In this document: one piece after another, positions 33,511-42,694 of the stretch
Layout: every line of letters starts with the position of its first letter
Position numbering within the stretch: position 1 is the stretch's first letter
Assembly (NCBI GenBank): GCA_025451235.1
Contig: JANWKT010000044.1
Location: 1 to 64,000, forward strand
Reading direction: 5' to 3'
Length of the DNA stretch: 64,000 bases
Source: Flavobacteriales bacterium
Lineage (GTDB): Bacteria; Bacteroidota; Bacteroidia; CAIKAF01
Position numbers and translations under genes: made by a program
The notes under the pieces: generated by a model
The model's database searches: none
Told to the model about the DNA's origin: nothing
Seen by the model: only the letters and a program-made list of their open reading frames with translations

Positions 33511-33582
33511 TGGCCCCGATGAGAATCGAACTCATATCTAAAGTTTAGGAAACTTCTATTCTATCCATTGAACTACGGCGCC
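33511..33582 (-). tRNA. tRNA-Arg (anticodon CCU)
   Basis: A 72-base cloverleaf on the minus strand. The anticodon loop is TTCCTAA with anticodon CCT, stem GAAGT/ACTTT; D arm GTTC...GAAT; T arm ATGAG-TTCGATT-CTCAT; discriminator A, with no encoded CCA. It decodes AGG. The acceptor stem GGCGCCG/CGGGGCC has a G-G mismatch at pair 4-69; all other pairs are Watson-Crick. A promoter box and terminator flank it closely. Confidence 0.93.
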
Positions 33583-33603
33583 ATGGTGGGTAAGAACCCG
33601 CCG

Positions 33604-33611
33604 CAAAAGTA
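33604..33611 (-). promoter_or_regulatory. -7 promoter box for tRNA-Arg
   Basis: The minus strand reads TACTTTTG, matching TAnnTTTG, 21 bases before the mature tRNA 5' end. Confidence 0.6.
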
Positions 33612-33783
33612 ATGAATAAGCACATCCATTGCAAAATAGGCCACAGTGGCACGGAAAAGGGCCGGAGCGAAGCGACCTACCTTAGGTAAATCCAAGAAGG
33701 TGAGAGGTAGAGGCTGCCCAAGCTCCATTCGATAAGAAAAAATCACCAGTGTTAACATAATTTTCACATATCATTCTTTTCTA

Positions 33784-33791
33784 TACCTTTG
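33784..33791 (+). promoter_or_regulatory. -7 promoter box for the lipoprotein-permease-hydrolase unit
   Basis: TACCTTTG is a full match, 19 bases before the ATG at 33811. Confidence 0.65.
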
Positions 33792-33810
33792 TGCATCATC
33801 AAGAAACAAT

Positions 33811-35094
33811 ATGAAACCACTAGCCTTTGTCCTTGCCGTATCTATGCTTGCCTTGGCAGCTTGCGGCAACAAAAAAACCACGGATAAGAATTCGAAAAAC
33901 GATTCTACTCAGGTAGATTCCACAGCAAATAAACCTGCTCCCAAAGTTGATATTCAATTGGATGACCTGGCAAGATTGCTGGGTGGACTCCCAACCAACC
34001 AATATTATAAAAATGCAACAGATAGTAACTTCTATCGAAAATATAAAGAGTCAATGGACTTTGAGTGGAATAAAGTGGAGAAGGATTTTAGGCAACCCAT
34101 TTTAAAATGGACTACCGAAAATGTAAACCATACCCTGAAAGGAAATAAAACTTGCTTCTACCCATTCAGTGGAGCCGATTTTCTATATGCCAATTTGTTT
34201 TTTCCGAATGCGGACAATTATATCCTGATTGGCCTGGAACCTCCGGGATCCCTGAACGATCCTGACAAGATGAGCAAGGATGAGGTAGGGACCTATTTAT
34301 ATCAGAATGACAATGCCATGGGTGTAAGTCACGACAAAGGGTTTTACAGGACCAATTCCATGAGGGTTGACTTTAACAAAAAGCATTTGAACGGAACTGT
34401 CCACAATATTTTATTTTATGTAGTTCGTTTGGGTTATAAGGTTACAGGGATCAATTATTTTGACCTGGATCCCAGCACCGGTGCACCTCAATATACCAAA
34501 GCCGTGTACGGGGAGAAAAATGATAAAAAGGGGGTAAAGGTGAGCTATACAGATGACAAAGGAAGCGATAAATCCATTTACTACCTGGGATACAATATAT
34601 GGAACCCCATGCTGACCGGGGAAAAGGACCCGATCTTTCAATTCATGGATTCGTTTGGCGGACATTATACATTTTTAAAAGCAGCGTCTTATTTATCACA
34701 ATATCCCGGGTATACTTTGGTACATAACTATATGCTGAATACTTCCAGCGTTATTATCCAGGATGATAGCGGCATTCCATATAGTAGCTTGAACAACGAA
34801 GCCTGGAAAGTGGAACTATGGGGTGATTTCGAAACAGTATTGCCTTTATTCCATAATTACAATCAACCAGATTTGAAAAAAGCATATAACGATCAAGGCG
34901 AAACAAAAAAACTTCCATTTTTTATTGGCTACAATGTTTCGATCGGAAAATCGAACCTGCAATATTGTGTCAGGGACTTTAATAAAAAGCCATTCCTCAA
35001 AGAGATCCGCAAAGAGGATATGACGGCCAAAGATGAAGGCGAAGAGGAGGAAACGAAAGTCACTAAGGTGAAAAAGAAAAACGTTAAGGACTAG
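33811..35094 (+). CDS. Lipoprotein of unknown function
   Basis: A 427-residue product with a lipoprotein signal (LALAAC, Cys18), a Lys/Ser/Thr/Asp-rich linker (about 19-50) and a globular body that I cannot assign. Notable segments are CFYPFSGADFLYANLFFP near residue 117 and DSFGGHYTFLKAASYLSQYPGYTLVHNYML in the second half (only part of it is likely a helix pair). The C-terminus (about 405-427) is highly charged. The stop codon overlaps the GTG start of the next gene by one base, so it is co-translated with an amino-acid permease. Its role is unknown. Confidence 0.78.
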   Translation: MKPLAFVLAVSMLALAACGNKKTTDKNSKNDSTQVDSTANKPAPKVDIQLDDLARLLGGLPTNQYYKNATDSNFYRKYKESMDFEWNKVEKDFRQPILKWTTENVNHTLKGNKTCFYPFSGADFLYANLFFPNADNYILIGLEPPGSLNDPDKMSKDEVGTYLYQNDNAMGVSHDKGFYRTNSMRVDFNKKHLNGTVHNILFYVVRLGYKVTGINYFDLDPSTGAPQYTKAVYGEKNDKKGVKVSYTDDKGSDKSIYYLGYNIWNPMLTGEKDPIFQFMDSFGGHYTFLKAASYLSQYPGYTLVHNYMLNTSSVIIQDDSGIPYSSLNNEAWKVELWGDFETVLPLFHNYNQPDLKKAYNDQGETKKLPFFIGYNVSIGKSNLQYCVRDFNKKPFLKEIRKEDMTAKDEGEEEETKVTKVKKKNVKD

Positions 35095-36452
35095 TGTCTA
35101 AAAAAACCTCTTATTCATTATATACAGCCACCATGATCGTGGTGGCCAATATGATCGGTGCTGGTGTATTTACCAGCCTTGGCTTCCAGGTACTGGGTTT
35201 ATCGAGTGGTTATTCTATTATCTGGCTATGGTTATTAGGGGGGATAGTATCCTTGTTCGGGGCCGGATGCTATGCAGAAATTGCTACCCGGCTGAAAGGA
35301 TCAGGAGGGGAATATAACTTCTTATCAAAGATTTATGGGAATGCGATTGGCTTCTCAGCAGGATGGATCTCTTTTACCGTAGGTTTTGCAGCACCCATTG
35401 CTGCAGCTTGTATTGCCCTGGGAACTTATTTCAGCCGCTCCCTGCATATTTCGAATGTATATGTAGCAGGTATGGAAGTAGCCATATCAAAAGTAATTGC
35501 AGTAAATGCATTGCTCCTGCTCACGATCCTTCAACTCGTCAGCAAAAAAATAGGGGCCATTTTTCAAAATATATCCACCACCTTTAAGATCATTCTGGTA
35601 GCAGTTATCTGCAGCCTGGGATTTATCTTTATCAATCACAATGTTACCATAGTTAGTTTTGGCAAAGGGATTCAATGGAACGAGTTGGTCTCCGGATCTT
35701 TTTTTATATCCCTGTTTTTTGTTTCTTATGCATATAGTGGCTGGAATGCTTCAGCCTATATAGCGGGAGAAATAGAAAACCCCAAAAAGAATATCCCCAG
35801 GAGTCTATTATTAGGAACTGGTATTGTTACTGTATTATATGTATTGCTGAATCTTGCATTTATGCTGGTACTTCCATTCGACGAGATCAAAGGTCAGGAA
35901 GATGTAGGCAGGATATTTTCTACCAAGATATTTGGGGATATCATTGGTGGATTGATAGGATTGGTGATTTCTATTCTTCTTGTTTCAAGCATTAGCTCTA
36001 TGATCATTACCGGGCCCAGGGTTACCCGAAGCATGGGAGAAAATCACGGTTTGTTTAAATGGTTCAGCAAAGCAACCACCACTCAGGTGCCTCAAAGGGC
36101 CATCCTTATTCAATCCTTGATCAGTCTGGTCTTTATCATTACCTCCAGTTTTGAATCCGTGATCGTGTTTATTGGTTTTACACTCAATATCTTTACCATG
36201 CTCACCGTATTCGGCTTATTTATCCTAAGGGCAAAGGATAAAAAGACCCAATCAACAACCCATGGTTATAAAGTATTCGGATACCCGGTAGTACCTGCCT
36301 TGTTCATATTGATATATTTGTTTATGCTGGGTTTTGGTCTCTATAGAAAGCCTGTAGAATCATTTGTTGGCCTGGGATTTGCTGTACTTGGGGTAGTGAT
36401 TTATGCAATTAGTCCGAACAAGAAAATATCAAAATCTAAAGACAACCCTTAG
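35094..36452 (+). CDS. APC-superfamily amino-acid permease
   Basis: A 452-residue membrane protein starting at GTG, which shares a base with the preceding stop. About twelve transmembrane helices are visible, beginning with the family signature MIGAGVFTSLGFQ in helix 1 and GGEYNFLSKIYG after helix 2, and YSGWNASAYIAGEIENPKKNIPRS around helices 6-7. It should import or exchange amino acids or polyamines; the substrate is not predictable. The end of the gene overlaps the start of the hydrolase gene by 50 bases. Confidence 0.92.
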   Translation: MSKKTSYSLYTATMIVVANMIGAGVFTSLGFQVLGLSSGYSIIWLWLLGGIVSLFGAGCYAEIATRLKGSGGEYNFLSKIYGNAIGFSAGWISFTVGFAAPIAAACIALGTYFSRSLHISNVYVAGMEVAISKVIAVNALLLLTILQLVSKKIGAIFQNISTTFKIILVAVICSLGFIFINHNVTIVSFGKGIQWNELVSGSFFISLFFVSYAYSGWNASAYIAGEIENPKKNIPRSLLLGTGIVTVLYVLLNLAFMLVLPFDEIKGQEDVGRIFSTKIFGDIIGGLIGLVISILLVSSISSMIITGPRVTRSMGENHGLFKWFSKATTTQVPQRAILIQSLISLVFIITSSFESVIVFIGFTLNIFTMLTVFGLFILRAKDKKTQSTTHGYKVFGYPVVPALFILIYLFMLGFGLYRKPVESFVGLGFAVLGVVIYAISPNKKISKSKDNP

Positions 36453-37710
36453 TTGCCTGATTTTCTATTGGTCGTTTAGTGTATTTTCTTCTGCCCAGTT
36501 TAGTTTTTCAGAGAATTCCTTCTCCCCCGTTATCGATAGCTTATTCAAAACCGAAAAATCTTTTTTCGAGAAGTATGCCAATTTTAGAAATTTCTATAAG
36601 ATCCAGATCATTTATACCCAAATAGACCGAGATGCAAAAAATAATCCCAGCTTTACCCATCATACCTGGAGGTTAAGCTCTGATGAATATTTTAATCCAG
36701 CCAGTTTTGTAAAAGTCCCTGCCGCCATTTTTGCCATGGAAAAGGTCAATAACGAATTGAGCAAATATGGGATCGACAAGTACAGTCCTACGTTATTTGA
36801 GAGAAGCCAGGAATGCCAGCAGGAACAAGTATGGGATTCCACCTGTATCTGCTTATATCCCAACATTGCCCATTTCATTAAAAGAGCATTGATCGTAAGC
36901 GAAAATAGTCCCTATAAAAGACTCTATGAATTCCTGGGCCAGGAATATATTCAAAACCGATTAAAGAAGATTGGATTTGAAGGTACCAGAATTATTCAGC
37001 GATTTGTAAGTGATTGTGATGAAGAAGGGAACCGCTATACGAATGCCATCAATTTTTTTGATGCCGATAGCAATTTATTATACCGCCAACCTGAACAATA
37101 CAATGCCCACTATATGCATGGCAAGGATTCAACCTTCATGATCGGCAACTATATCATGGATGGCCGCAAGAAAATAAGAGGTGGTAAAGACTTTTCCAAT
37201 TCAAACCGGGTTCTTCTGCATCATATCCACCAATTCATGATGGCTGTCTTCTTTCCTAAACAAATGCCCAAAGAACTACAATTCAATTTAAACCAGGACG
37301 ACCTGAACCTGATGAGAAAATACCTGGGATTAAATCCGGAAGAGTCGATCGATCCAAAATATGATATGAATGAGTATTGGCCGGCTTACAACAACTATTT
37401 TTTTTATGGCCAAGGCAGGCATGCTGCTATGATGCCCCAGGTACGCATATTCAATAAGGTGGCCATGGCTTATGGGTTTCTTTCTGAAACTGCGTATGTG
37501 GCAGACTTTAAAAACAAGCGGGAATTCTTTTTATCCGCCACTATATACGTTAACGAAGACGGCGTGCTGCTTGACAATAAATATGATTATGCCGATGTAG
37601 GCATGCCCTTTTTGCAAAACTTATCCTGGCTGATTTATAAGCATGAATTGAAAAGGAAGTTGGCCCATGAACCTGACTTTGCCGAACTTGAACAATTGTT
37701 CACCAAATAA
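36403..37710 (+). CDS. Exported class-A beta-lactamase-like serine hydrolase
   Basis: The 435-residue product has a hydrophobic signal (about 14-31, VFSSAQF). The active-site pattern fits the serine beta-lactamase/PBP fold: S101-F-V-K104 in NPASFVKVPAAIFAME, SEN at 166-168 in VSENSPYKRLYEFLG (the SDN-like motif), and a late K-x-A motif in FNKVAMAYGFLSETAYVAD in the KTG position. It is longer than true class A lactamases (about 290) by an inserted region (about 215-300). Substrates could be a peptide or cell-wall fragment; beta-lactam resistance is not implied. It overlaps the permease gene, so the two are translationally linked. Confidence 0.85.
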   Translation: MQLVRTRKYQNLKTTLSCLIFYWSFSVFSSAQFSFSENSFSPVIDSLFKTEKSFFEKYANFRNFYKIQIIYTQIDRDAKNNPSFTHHTWRLSSDEYFNPASFVKVPAAIFAMEKVNNELSKYGIDKYSPTLFERSQECQQEQVWDSTCICLYPNIAHFIKRALIVSENSPYKRLYEFLGQEYIQNRLKKIGFEGTRIIQRFVSDCDEEGNRYTNAINFFDADSNLLYRQPEQYNAHYMHGKDSTFMIGNYIMDGRKKIRGGKDFSNSNRVLLHHIHQFMMAVFFPKQMPKELQFNLNQDDLNLMRKYLGLNPEESIDPKYDMNEYWPAYNNYFFYGQGRHAAMMPQVRIFNKVAMAYGFLSETAYVADFKNKREFFLSATIYVNEDGVLLDNKYDYADVGMPFLQNLSWLIYKHELKRKLAHEPDFAELEQLFTK

Positions 37711-37873
37711 GTTCAAAATGAGAAATGGAGTCTCATTTTTTCAAATACGCAGCCCTGCTTTTCATATCCATTCATCCTAACTTATTCTTCTCCAATTATT
37801 TTCTTTCCCTTGATGAAAAAAATGACCTGCAGGGCATCTTATTTGGGGATTTATTCATTTATCAAATAAAACA

Positions 37874-38314
37874 ATGATTATGAAAACCCTGAAAAGAATA
37901 TTTTATCCGGCCATTCTCCTCCTTGGTATTTCCTTTTTATCTGCCTGCAACAATGGAGCTACACGCCGAGAAAAAGCTGAAACCCAGGCTGACATCGACA
38001 GCCTTCAGCGGGAAAAAGAAAAACTGAACATGAAATTGGAGGCGCAAAAGAAAAAAATAGACGACCGTATTGCGGAGTTGAAAGAGGAAAAGAAAGAAGT
38101 CAAGGAAAAAGAGGCCACTGAGTTTTATGATAGGTCCATTGATCGTTTGAATAAAGCCAGTGATAGCCTGCAAGTAAAAATGGACCGGTTTGATAAAGAA
38201 ACCGAAAAGGATTGGAAGCAGCTTAAAAAAGAAATGGACGAAGCATTTGATTCAGCTGAAAGAGAGTGGGAAGATGTGAGAAAAGCGATTGCTGATTTCT
38301 TTAAAACAAAATAA
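37874..38314 (+). CDS. Small coiled-coil lipoprotein
   Basis: The 146-residue product has a lipoprotein signal ending SFLSAC (Cys25), then a highly charged, almost wholly helical body (about 35-140) rich in Glu, Lys and Arg with heptad spacing, likely a long coiled coil. A start at the third codon (ATG) is equally good. I know no specific function; such proteins often tether the envelope or act as small stress lipoproteins. A perfect GC-rich terminator follows. Confidence 0.82.
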   Translation: MIMKTLKRIFYPAILLLGISFLSACNNGATRREKAETQADIDSLQREKEKLNMKLEAQKKKIDDRIAELKEEKKEVKEKEATEFYDRSIDRLNKASDSLQVKMDRFDKETEKDWKQLKKEMDEAFDSAEREWEDVRKAIADFFKTK

Positions 38315-38319
38315 GCATT

Positions 38320-38357
38320 AAAAAAGCCGCCCCGGTTGAACCGGGGCGACTTTTTTG
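38320..38357. terminator. Bidirectional intrinsic terminator
   Basis: AAAAAAG and GCCGCCCCGGTT pair with the matching right half ACCGGGGCGAC and CTTTTTT, giving a long GC-rich stem with A/T runs on both sides. It serves both convergent genes. Confidence 0.93.
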
Positions 38358-38358
38358 T

Positions 38359-39978
38359 TTAATCTTTTTTCTCGAAGTCGGATGCCTTCGGCATAATATC
38401 ACTTGGGTTATGAAGTTTAGATCTCCTTCTACCATAGGCAAAGTAAATGATCAACCCTAATACCATCCAAATGGCAGCTACACTTAAAGTAGTTAAATCC
38501 AAGCTAATGATCATCAGCAAACAAATACCTGCCCCTAAAACCGCCACTAGCGGGCCTAATGGTGCCTTAAACGGTCGCTTTATTTCGGGTGATTTTATCC
38601 TCATGATGAATACGCCTATGCTCACCAAAACAAAGGCGAATAACGTCCCGAAAGAAGTTAAATCACCGGCCACGTGAATTGGCACAAAAGCTGCAAATAG
38701 GCCTACAAAAACAAAGAGAATCATATTTGCTTTATAAGGAGTTTTGAATTTCGGATGTAAAACACTGAATGCTTTTGGTAATAATCCATCCTTGCTCATA
38801 GAGAAAAACACACGGCTTTGTCCCATTAGCATCACCAGAATTACAGATGAAAATCCTGCAAGGATCGCTATGGTAACCGAAGTGGAAAGCCAGCTAAATC
38901 TAGGAATCCAGGTACCTCTGGGATCTACAATATTTCCGGCGGCGTCAATGGCATTCCCATTTGCATCCATTGTATGCGCTATTGGTTCAAAATGACCAGC
39001 CATATGATCGATTGCATATACTACCGACGCTTCGCCACCTTTTGCAGGATCCGCAAAATCTTTCCAGTTGGCAACACCTGTCAATACGTGTCCAAAGAGT
39101 ATGTATAAAATGGTACAAACGACCAATGATCCAAGAATTCCAATAGGCATATCGCGTTTTGGGTTTTTAGCTTCCTGTGCTGCAGTTGAAACGGCATCAA
39201 ATCCGATAAAAGCAAAAAATACTATAGCAGCTCCACCCAATATTCCCCCAAATCCATGTCTAAAGAAGCTCTTGTAACTATTGTGAACCGTTCCATCCGG
39301 ATTCAACACATCAGGTGTGTTTTCAGGAATCATGTAAGGGGTATAATTGGTAGGATTGATAAACTGCCATCCGATAAAAATAAATAACAACACGATCGCC
39401 ACTTTTACAAATACAATGATCATATTGATAACGGCTGATTCCTGTGTTCCCTTGATTAATAATAAAGTAAGAGCTACAAGGATTCCTATGGCCGGTATAT
39501 TCATAATTCCCCGTACTCCGGATTTCGACATCTCAAACGGGGAATGGCACCATTCATAGGGGATCTTGCCTCCTAACAAGTTGTTAAGGTATTCACTCCA
39601 TGCAATTGAAACAGTGGCTGCCCCCAAGGCATATTCCATGATCAAGGCCCACCCAATGATCCAGGCCACCACCTCACCCATGGTTACATAACTATAAGCA
39701 TAAGCGCTCCCTGCTATGGGGATCATTGAAGCAAATTCCGCATAACATAAGCCGGCAAATAAACATCCAATGGCAGCTACTACAAAGGCCAACGTAACAG
39801 CGGGTCCTGATGCCTGGCCAGCAGCAGCAGCAGTTCTTACAAATAATCCTGCACCAATAATGGCCCCAATTCCAAGGGCGATCAGGTTCCCGGCTCCCAG
39901 GGTTCGTTTCAATCCTTTCCCTGAATCCTCTGCCTGTGCAAGCATGTCGCCTAAAGGCTTTGTTCTGAATAAACTCAT
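38359..39978 (-). CDS. APC-family amino-acid permease (cationic amino-acid transporter type)
   Basis: A 539-residue membrane protein with about twelve to fourteen helices. The N-terminus reads GLKRTLGAGNLIALGIGAIIGAGLFV, the classical helix 1 signature of the APC/CAT group. FFAFIGFDAVSTAAQEAKNPKRDMPIGI is in the helix 6-7 region. A hydrophilic loop (about 320-360) carries a Gly/Asp-rich insertion (MDANGNAIDAAGNIVDPRG). The enzyme should move amino acids by proton symport or exchange. It is a single-gene unit, convergent with the coiled-coil lipoprotein gene. Confidence 0.93.
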   Translation of the reverse strand: MSLFRTKPLGDMLAQAEDSGKGLKRTLGAGNLIALGIGAIIGAGLFVRTAAAAGQASGPAVTLAFVVAAIGCLFAGLCYAEFASMIPIAGSAYAYSYVTMGEVVAWIIGWALIMEYALGAATVSIAWSEYLNNLLGGKIPYEWCHSPFEMSKSGVRGIMNIPAIGILVALTLLLIKGTQESAVINMIIVFVKVAIVLLFIFIGWQFINPTNYTPYMIPENTPDVLNPDGTVHNSYKSFFRHGFGGILGGAAIVFFAFIGFDAVSTAAQEAKNPKRDMPIGILGSLVVCTILYILFGHVLTGVANWKDFADPAKGGEASVVYAIDHMAGHFEPIAHTMDANGNAIDAAGNIVDPRGTWIPRFSWLSTSVTIAILAGFSSVILVMLMGQSRVFFSMSKDGLLPKAFSVLHPKFKTPYKANMILFVFVGLFAAFVPIHVAGDLTSFGTLFAFVLVSIGVFIMRIKSPEIKRPFKAPLGPLVAVLGAGICLLMIISLDLTTLSVAAIWMVLGLIIYFAYGRRRSKLHNPSDIMPKASDFEKKD

Positions 39979-40078
39979 ATGTTCAGTGGTCTATTGATAA
40001 ATATGGGATGAAAATACATAATTATTTAATATAGGTATTAATCCTGGTTTTTTATTGAAATTCAGTCCATTATCTACC

Positions 40079-40564
40079 TCACCTGCGAAGGAGAGACAAG
40101 CCAACAAAAGGGGCCCAGATAAACAATACCGACAATAGAAGTCTTACCCATACCAACAGGAAGTGGGGATATTTAAAACTAACACCAATACTTACCAAGG
40201 TAAGAAGGATCAAAAAACCTGCCCCCACCGTTAGCATCATTTGAGCCATTGGAAGTTTCAACATGGATTCCCAGAGACCAATGGTAACAACAGCCATACA
40301 AAGTCCGCCTACAAGTCCAAAGATCATTTTAGCAATGGTATATACATTGCCTTTGGGATTCTTCATCAGATCCTTTGGATTTACATTCGAAAAAATAAGA
40401 ATGCCTAGCAACATATAATATGTGGCAAGGGTAAGCAAGCTAATGGTGAGTGTAAGATTGGCGAAAGACCAATGAAGGATTTTAAACCAAACTCCTAAAT
40501 ACACCAATAACCCCAGTATTACTTCAGGGATGGCAATCAATAAGAAGGGTTTTAGTTCTTTCAT
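40079..40564 (-). CDS. Four-helix membrane protein downstream of metG
   Basis: Unknown function. The 161-residue product has four predicted helices (about 8-27, 33-60, 75-100, 110-155 with a break). GVWFKILHWSFANLTL near residue 20 recalls the GldL-type N-terminal pattern (FKIxHW), but there is no T9SS neighbour and no Glu-rich periplasmic part, so GldL identity is not supported. Its ATG directly follows the metG stop (TAAATG), so it is co-translated with metG and could have a housekeeping role. Confidence 0.75.
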   Translation of the reverse strand: MKELKPFLLIAIPEVILGLLVYLGVWFKILHWSFANLTLTISLLTLATYYMLLGILIFSNVNPKDLMKNPKGNVYTIAKMIFGLVGGLCMAVVTIGLWESMLKLPMAQMMLTVGAGFLILLTLVSIGVSFKYPHFLLVWVRLLLSVLFIWAPFVGLSLLRR

Positions 40565-42649
40565 TTATTTTACAATCGCCCCATTGGGTGATTTGCCTTC
40601 TGTAGGACTTACAAATTTCAAACTTCCATCAGGTGCTTCCGCCATCAATATCATTCCCTGTGATTCAATTCCTGCCAGCATCCGGGGTTCTAAATTCACC
40701 AATATCAATACTTGTTGACCTATCACTTCTTCCGGAGAAAAATATTCTGCAATTCCACTCACCACTGTTCTTTCGTCAATACCGGTGTTGATGGTAAGCT
40801 TTAATAGTTTCTTGGTCTTAGCCACTTTTTCCGCAGTCAAAATAGTTCCAACACGGATATCCATTTTCGAAAAATCATCGTAACTAATGCTTTCTTTTTG
40901 TGCAGGAATGTTCGTTGGTTCCATATTCAATTTTTTAGCTTCTTCCAATCTCAACAATTGTTTTTCGATCACATCGTCTTCGATCTTGCTGAATAAATGT
41001 TCCGCAGGATTTATTTGATGATGATTGGGTAGGGTTAATTCATCTTCCCAACCATACACTTCCTTGGGCATATTCACCATTCTGAATATTTTTTTAGCAG
41101 TATCCGGCATAAAGGGCTGGATCACTGCAGCCAGGTGAAGAATGAGAATGAGATTGTTGTTAAGTATCTCTCTTACCTTCACTGGATCGGTAGCAAATAA
41201 TTTCCATGGTTCCAGATCCGTTAAATATTTATTTCCGAACCGTGCTAACTCCATGGCGTCAAATTGTGCCTGACGAAATTTATACTGTTCCAGGTTTGCA
41301 CCCAATGCATCATATATCTTTCCTACAAAATCATGTAAGGCTTGATCCGTAAAATCAAGTTGATCTGTGGCGGATTCTATTTTACCTGAAAAATATTTAT
41401 GATACAAAACCATTACCCGGTTCACATAATTTCCAAGAATAGACAACAATTCACTGTTCACCCTTGTTTGAAAATCCTTCCAGGTAAATTCACTATCCCC
41501 ATTTTCCGGTGCTATACTCGTAAGAACATAACGCAGTTCATCACGTCGTCCAGGAAAATCTTCCAGGTATTCATGTAGCCAAACTGCATGATTTCTAGAA
41601 GTGGAAATTTTATCTCCTTCCAAATTCAAAAACTCGTTGGCAGGAATATTATCTGGTAATATATAACCACCATTCTCTTTTAAAATAATAGGAAAAATAA
41701 TACAATGGAAAACAATATTGTCCTTACCTATAAAGTGCAATAACTTGGTATCCTCACTTTTCCAATAAGGTTCCCAATCTTTTCCCGCATCTTTTGCCCA
41801 TTGTTTGGTAGCACTGATATAACCAATGGGAGCATCCAGCCAAACATACAATACCTTTCCCTTGGCTTCAGGCAATGGAACCGGAACACCCCAGTCCAGA
41901 TCACGGGTCATGGCCCTGGGTCTTAACCCGTCTTTTAACCAGCTTAAACATTGTCCTTTTACATTCCCTTTCCATTCTTCAGGATCATGCCAGGCGATCG
42001 GCTTTTCCATACCCGTAAACTTGCCGGTCTTGATCCATTCTTCCACCCATTGCTGTGAATCCTGCATAGGTAAAAACCAATGTTCCGTGGTTTTTAGCAC
42101 TGGAGGTTTTTTACTGAGGATAGAATGTGGATTGATCAGATCTGTTGGGCTTAATGCCGTTCCACATTTTTCACATTGATCACCATACGCATTTGGATTA
42201 GCACATTTTGGGCAAGTACCCATAATATATCTATCTGCCAGGAACTGGTTAAATTCTTCGTCATAGAATTGTTCTGTAGTCTCTACAGTAAGTTTCCCGT
42301 TCTTCAGCAATGTTTTAAAAATTTCCTGGGCAGTTTCATAATGTAATGGATCGCTGGTGCGATGATAAATATCGAACGAGATCCCAAAATCCTCAAATGC
42401 TTTTTTATTCAGGATATGATATTTATCAATGATCTCTTTAGGAGTAATTCCTTCTTTTTTGGCTCTGAGGGTAATCGCTGCACCATGCTCATCACTTCCA
42501 CAAATAAAAGCTACATCCCGTTTCCAAAGTCTTAAATACCTTACATAGATATCCGCGGGCAAATAAGCACCGGCTATATGACCAATATGCAAAGGCCCAT
42601 TGGCATAAGGCAAAGCCGAAGTAACCGTATATCTTTTTGGTACAGACAT
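40565..42649 (-). CDS. metG: Methionyl-tRNA synthetase
   Basis: A 694-residue enzyme that charges tRNA-Met. The class I signatures are PYANGPLHIGH (HIGH), KISTS (KMSKS equivalent, in GDKISTSRNHAVW) and a zinc knuckle of CPKCANPN and CEKC. The C-terminal OB-fold tRNA-binding domain (about 595-694, DFSKMDIRVG, AGIESQGMIL) makes it the MetG1 type of dimeric enzymes. I start at the ATG at 42649. A GTG two codons upstream falls at the edge of a promoter-like TATTTTTG at 42655-42662, which is too close to be trusted. Confidence 0.97.
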   Translation of the reverse strand: MSVPKRYTVTSALPYANGPLHIGHIAGAYLPADIYVRYLRLWKRDVAFICGSDEHGAAITLRAKKEGITPKEIIDKYHILNKKAFEDFGISFDIYHRTSDPLHYETAQEIFKTLLKNGKLTVETTEQFYDEEFNQFLADRYIMGTCPKCANPNAYGDQCEKCGTALSPTDLINPHSILSKKPPVLKTTEHWFLPMQDSQQWVEEWIKTGKFTGMEKPIAWHDPEEWKGNVKGQCLSWLKDGLRPRAMTRDLDWGVPVPLPEAKGKVLYVWLDAPIGYISATKQWAKDAGKDWEPYWKSEDTKLLHFIGKDNIVFHCIIFPIILKENGGYILPDNIPANEFLNLEGDKISTSRNHAVWLHEYLEDFPGRRDELRYVLTSIAPENGDSEFTWKDFQTRVNSELLSILGNYVNRVMVLYHKYFSGKIESATDQLDFTDQALHDFVGKIYDALGANLEQYKFRQAQFDAMELARFGNKYLTDLEPWKLFATDPVKVREILNNNLILILHLAAVIQPFMPDTAKKIFRMVNMPKEVYGWEDELTLPNHHQINPAEHLFSKIEDDVIEKQLLRLEEAKKLNMEPTNIPAQKESISYDDFSKMDIRVGTILTAEKVAKTKKLLKLTINTGIDERTVVSGIAEYFSPEEVIGQQVLILVNLEPRMLAGIESQGMILMAEAPDGSLKFVSPTEGKSPNGAIVK

Positions 42650-42694
42650 TTGCACAAAAATAAGGAAAATGTTGGTCCCAACGAAAGTTGGTTG

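Noticed and set aside
36403-37710. Beta-lactam resistance gene
   Set aside because: Only the fold motifs are shared with class A enzymes; the long insert and the permease and lipoprotein neighbours argue for another substrate.
42655-42662. TATTTTTG promoter box before metG
   Set aside because: It ends only six bases before the likely ATG, which would leave almost no leader; probably chance in A/T-rich sequence.
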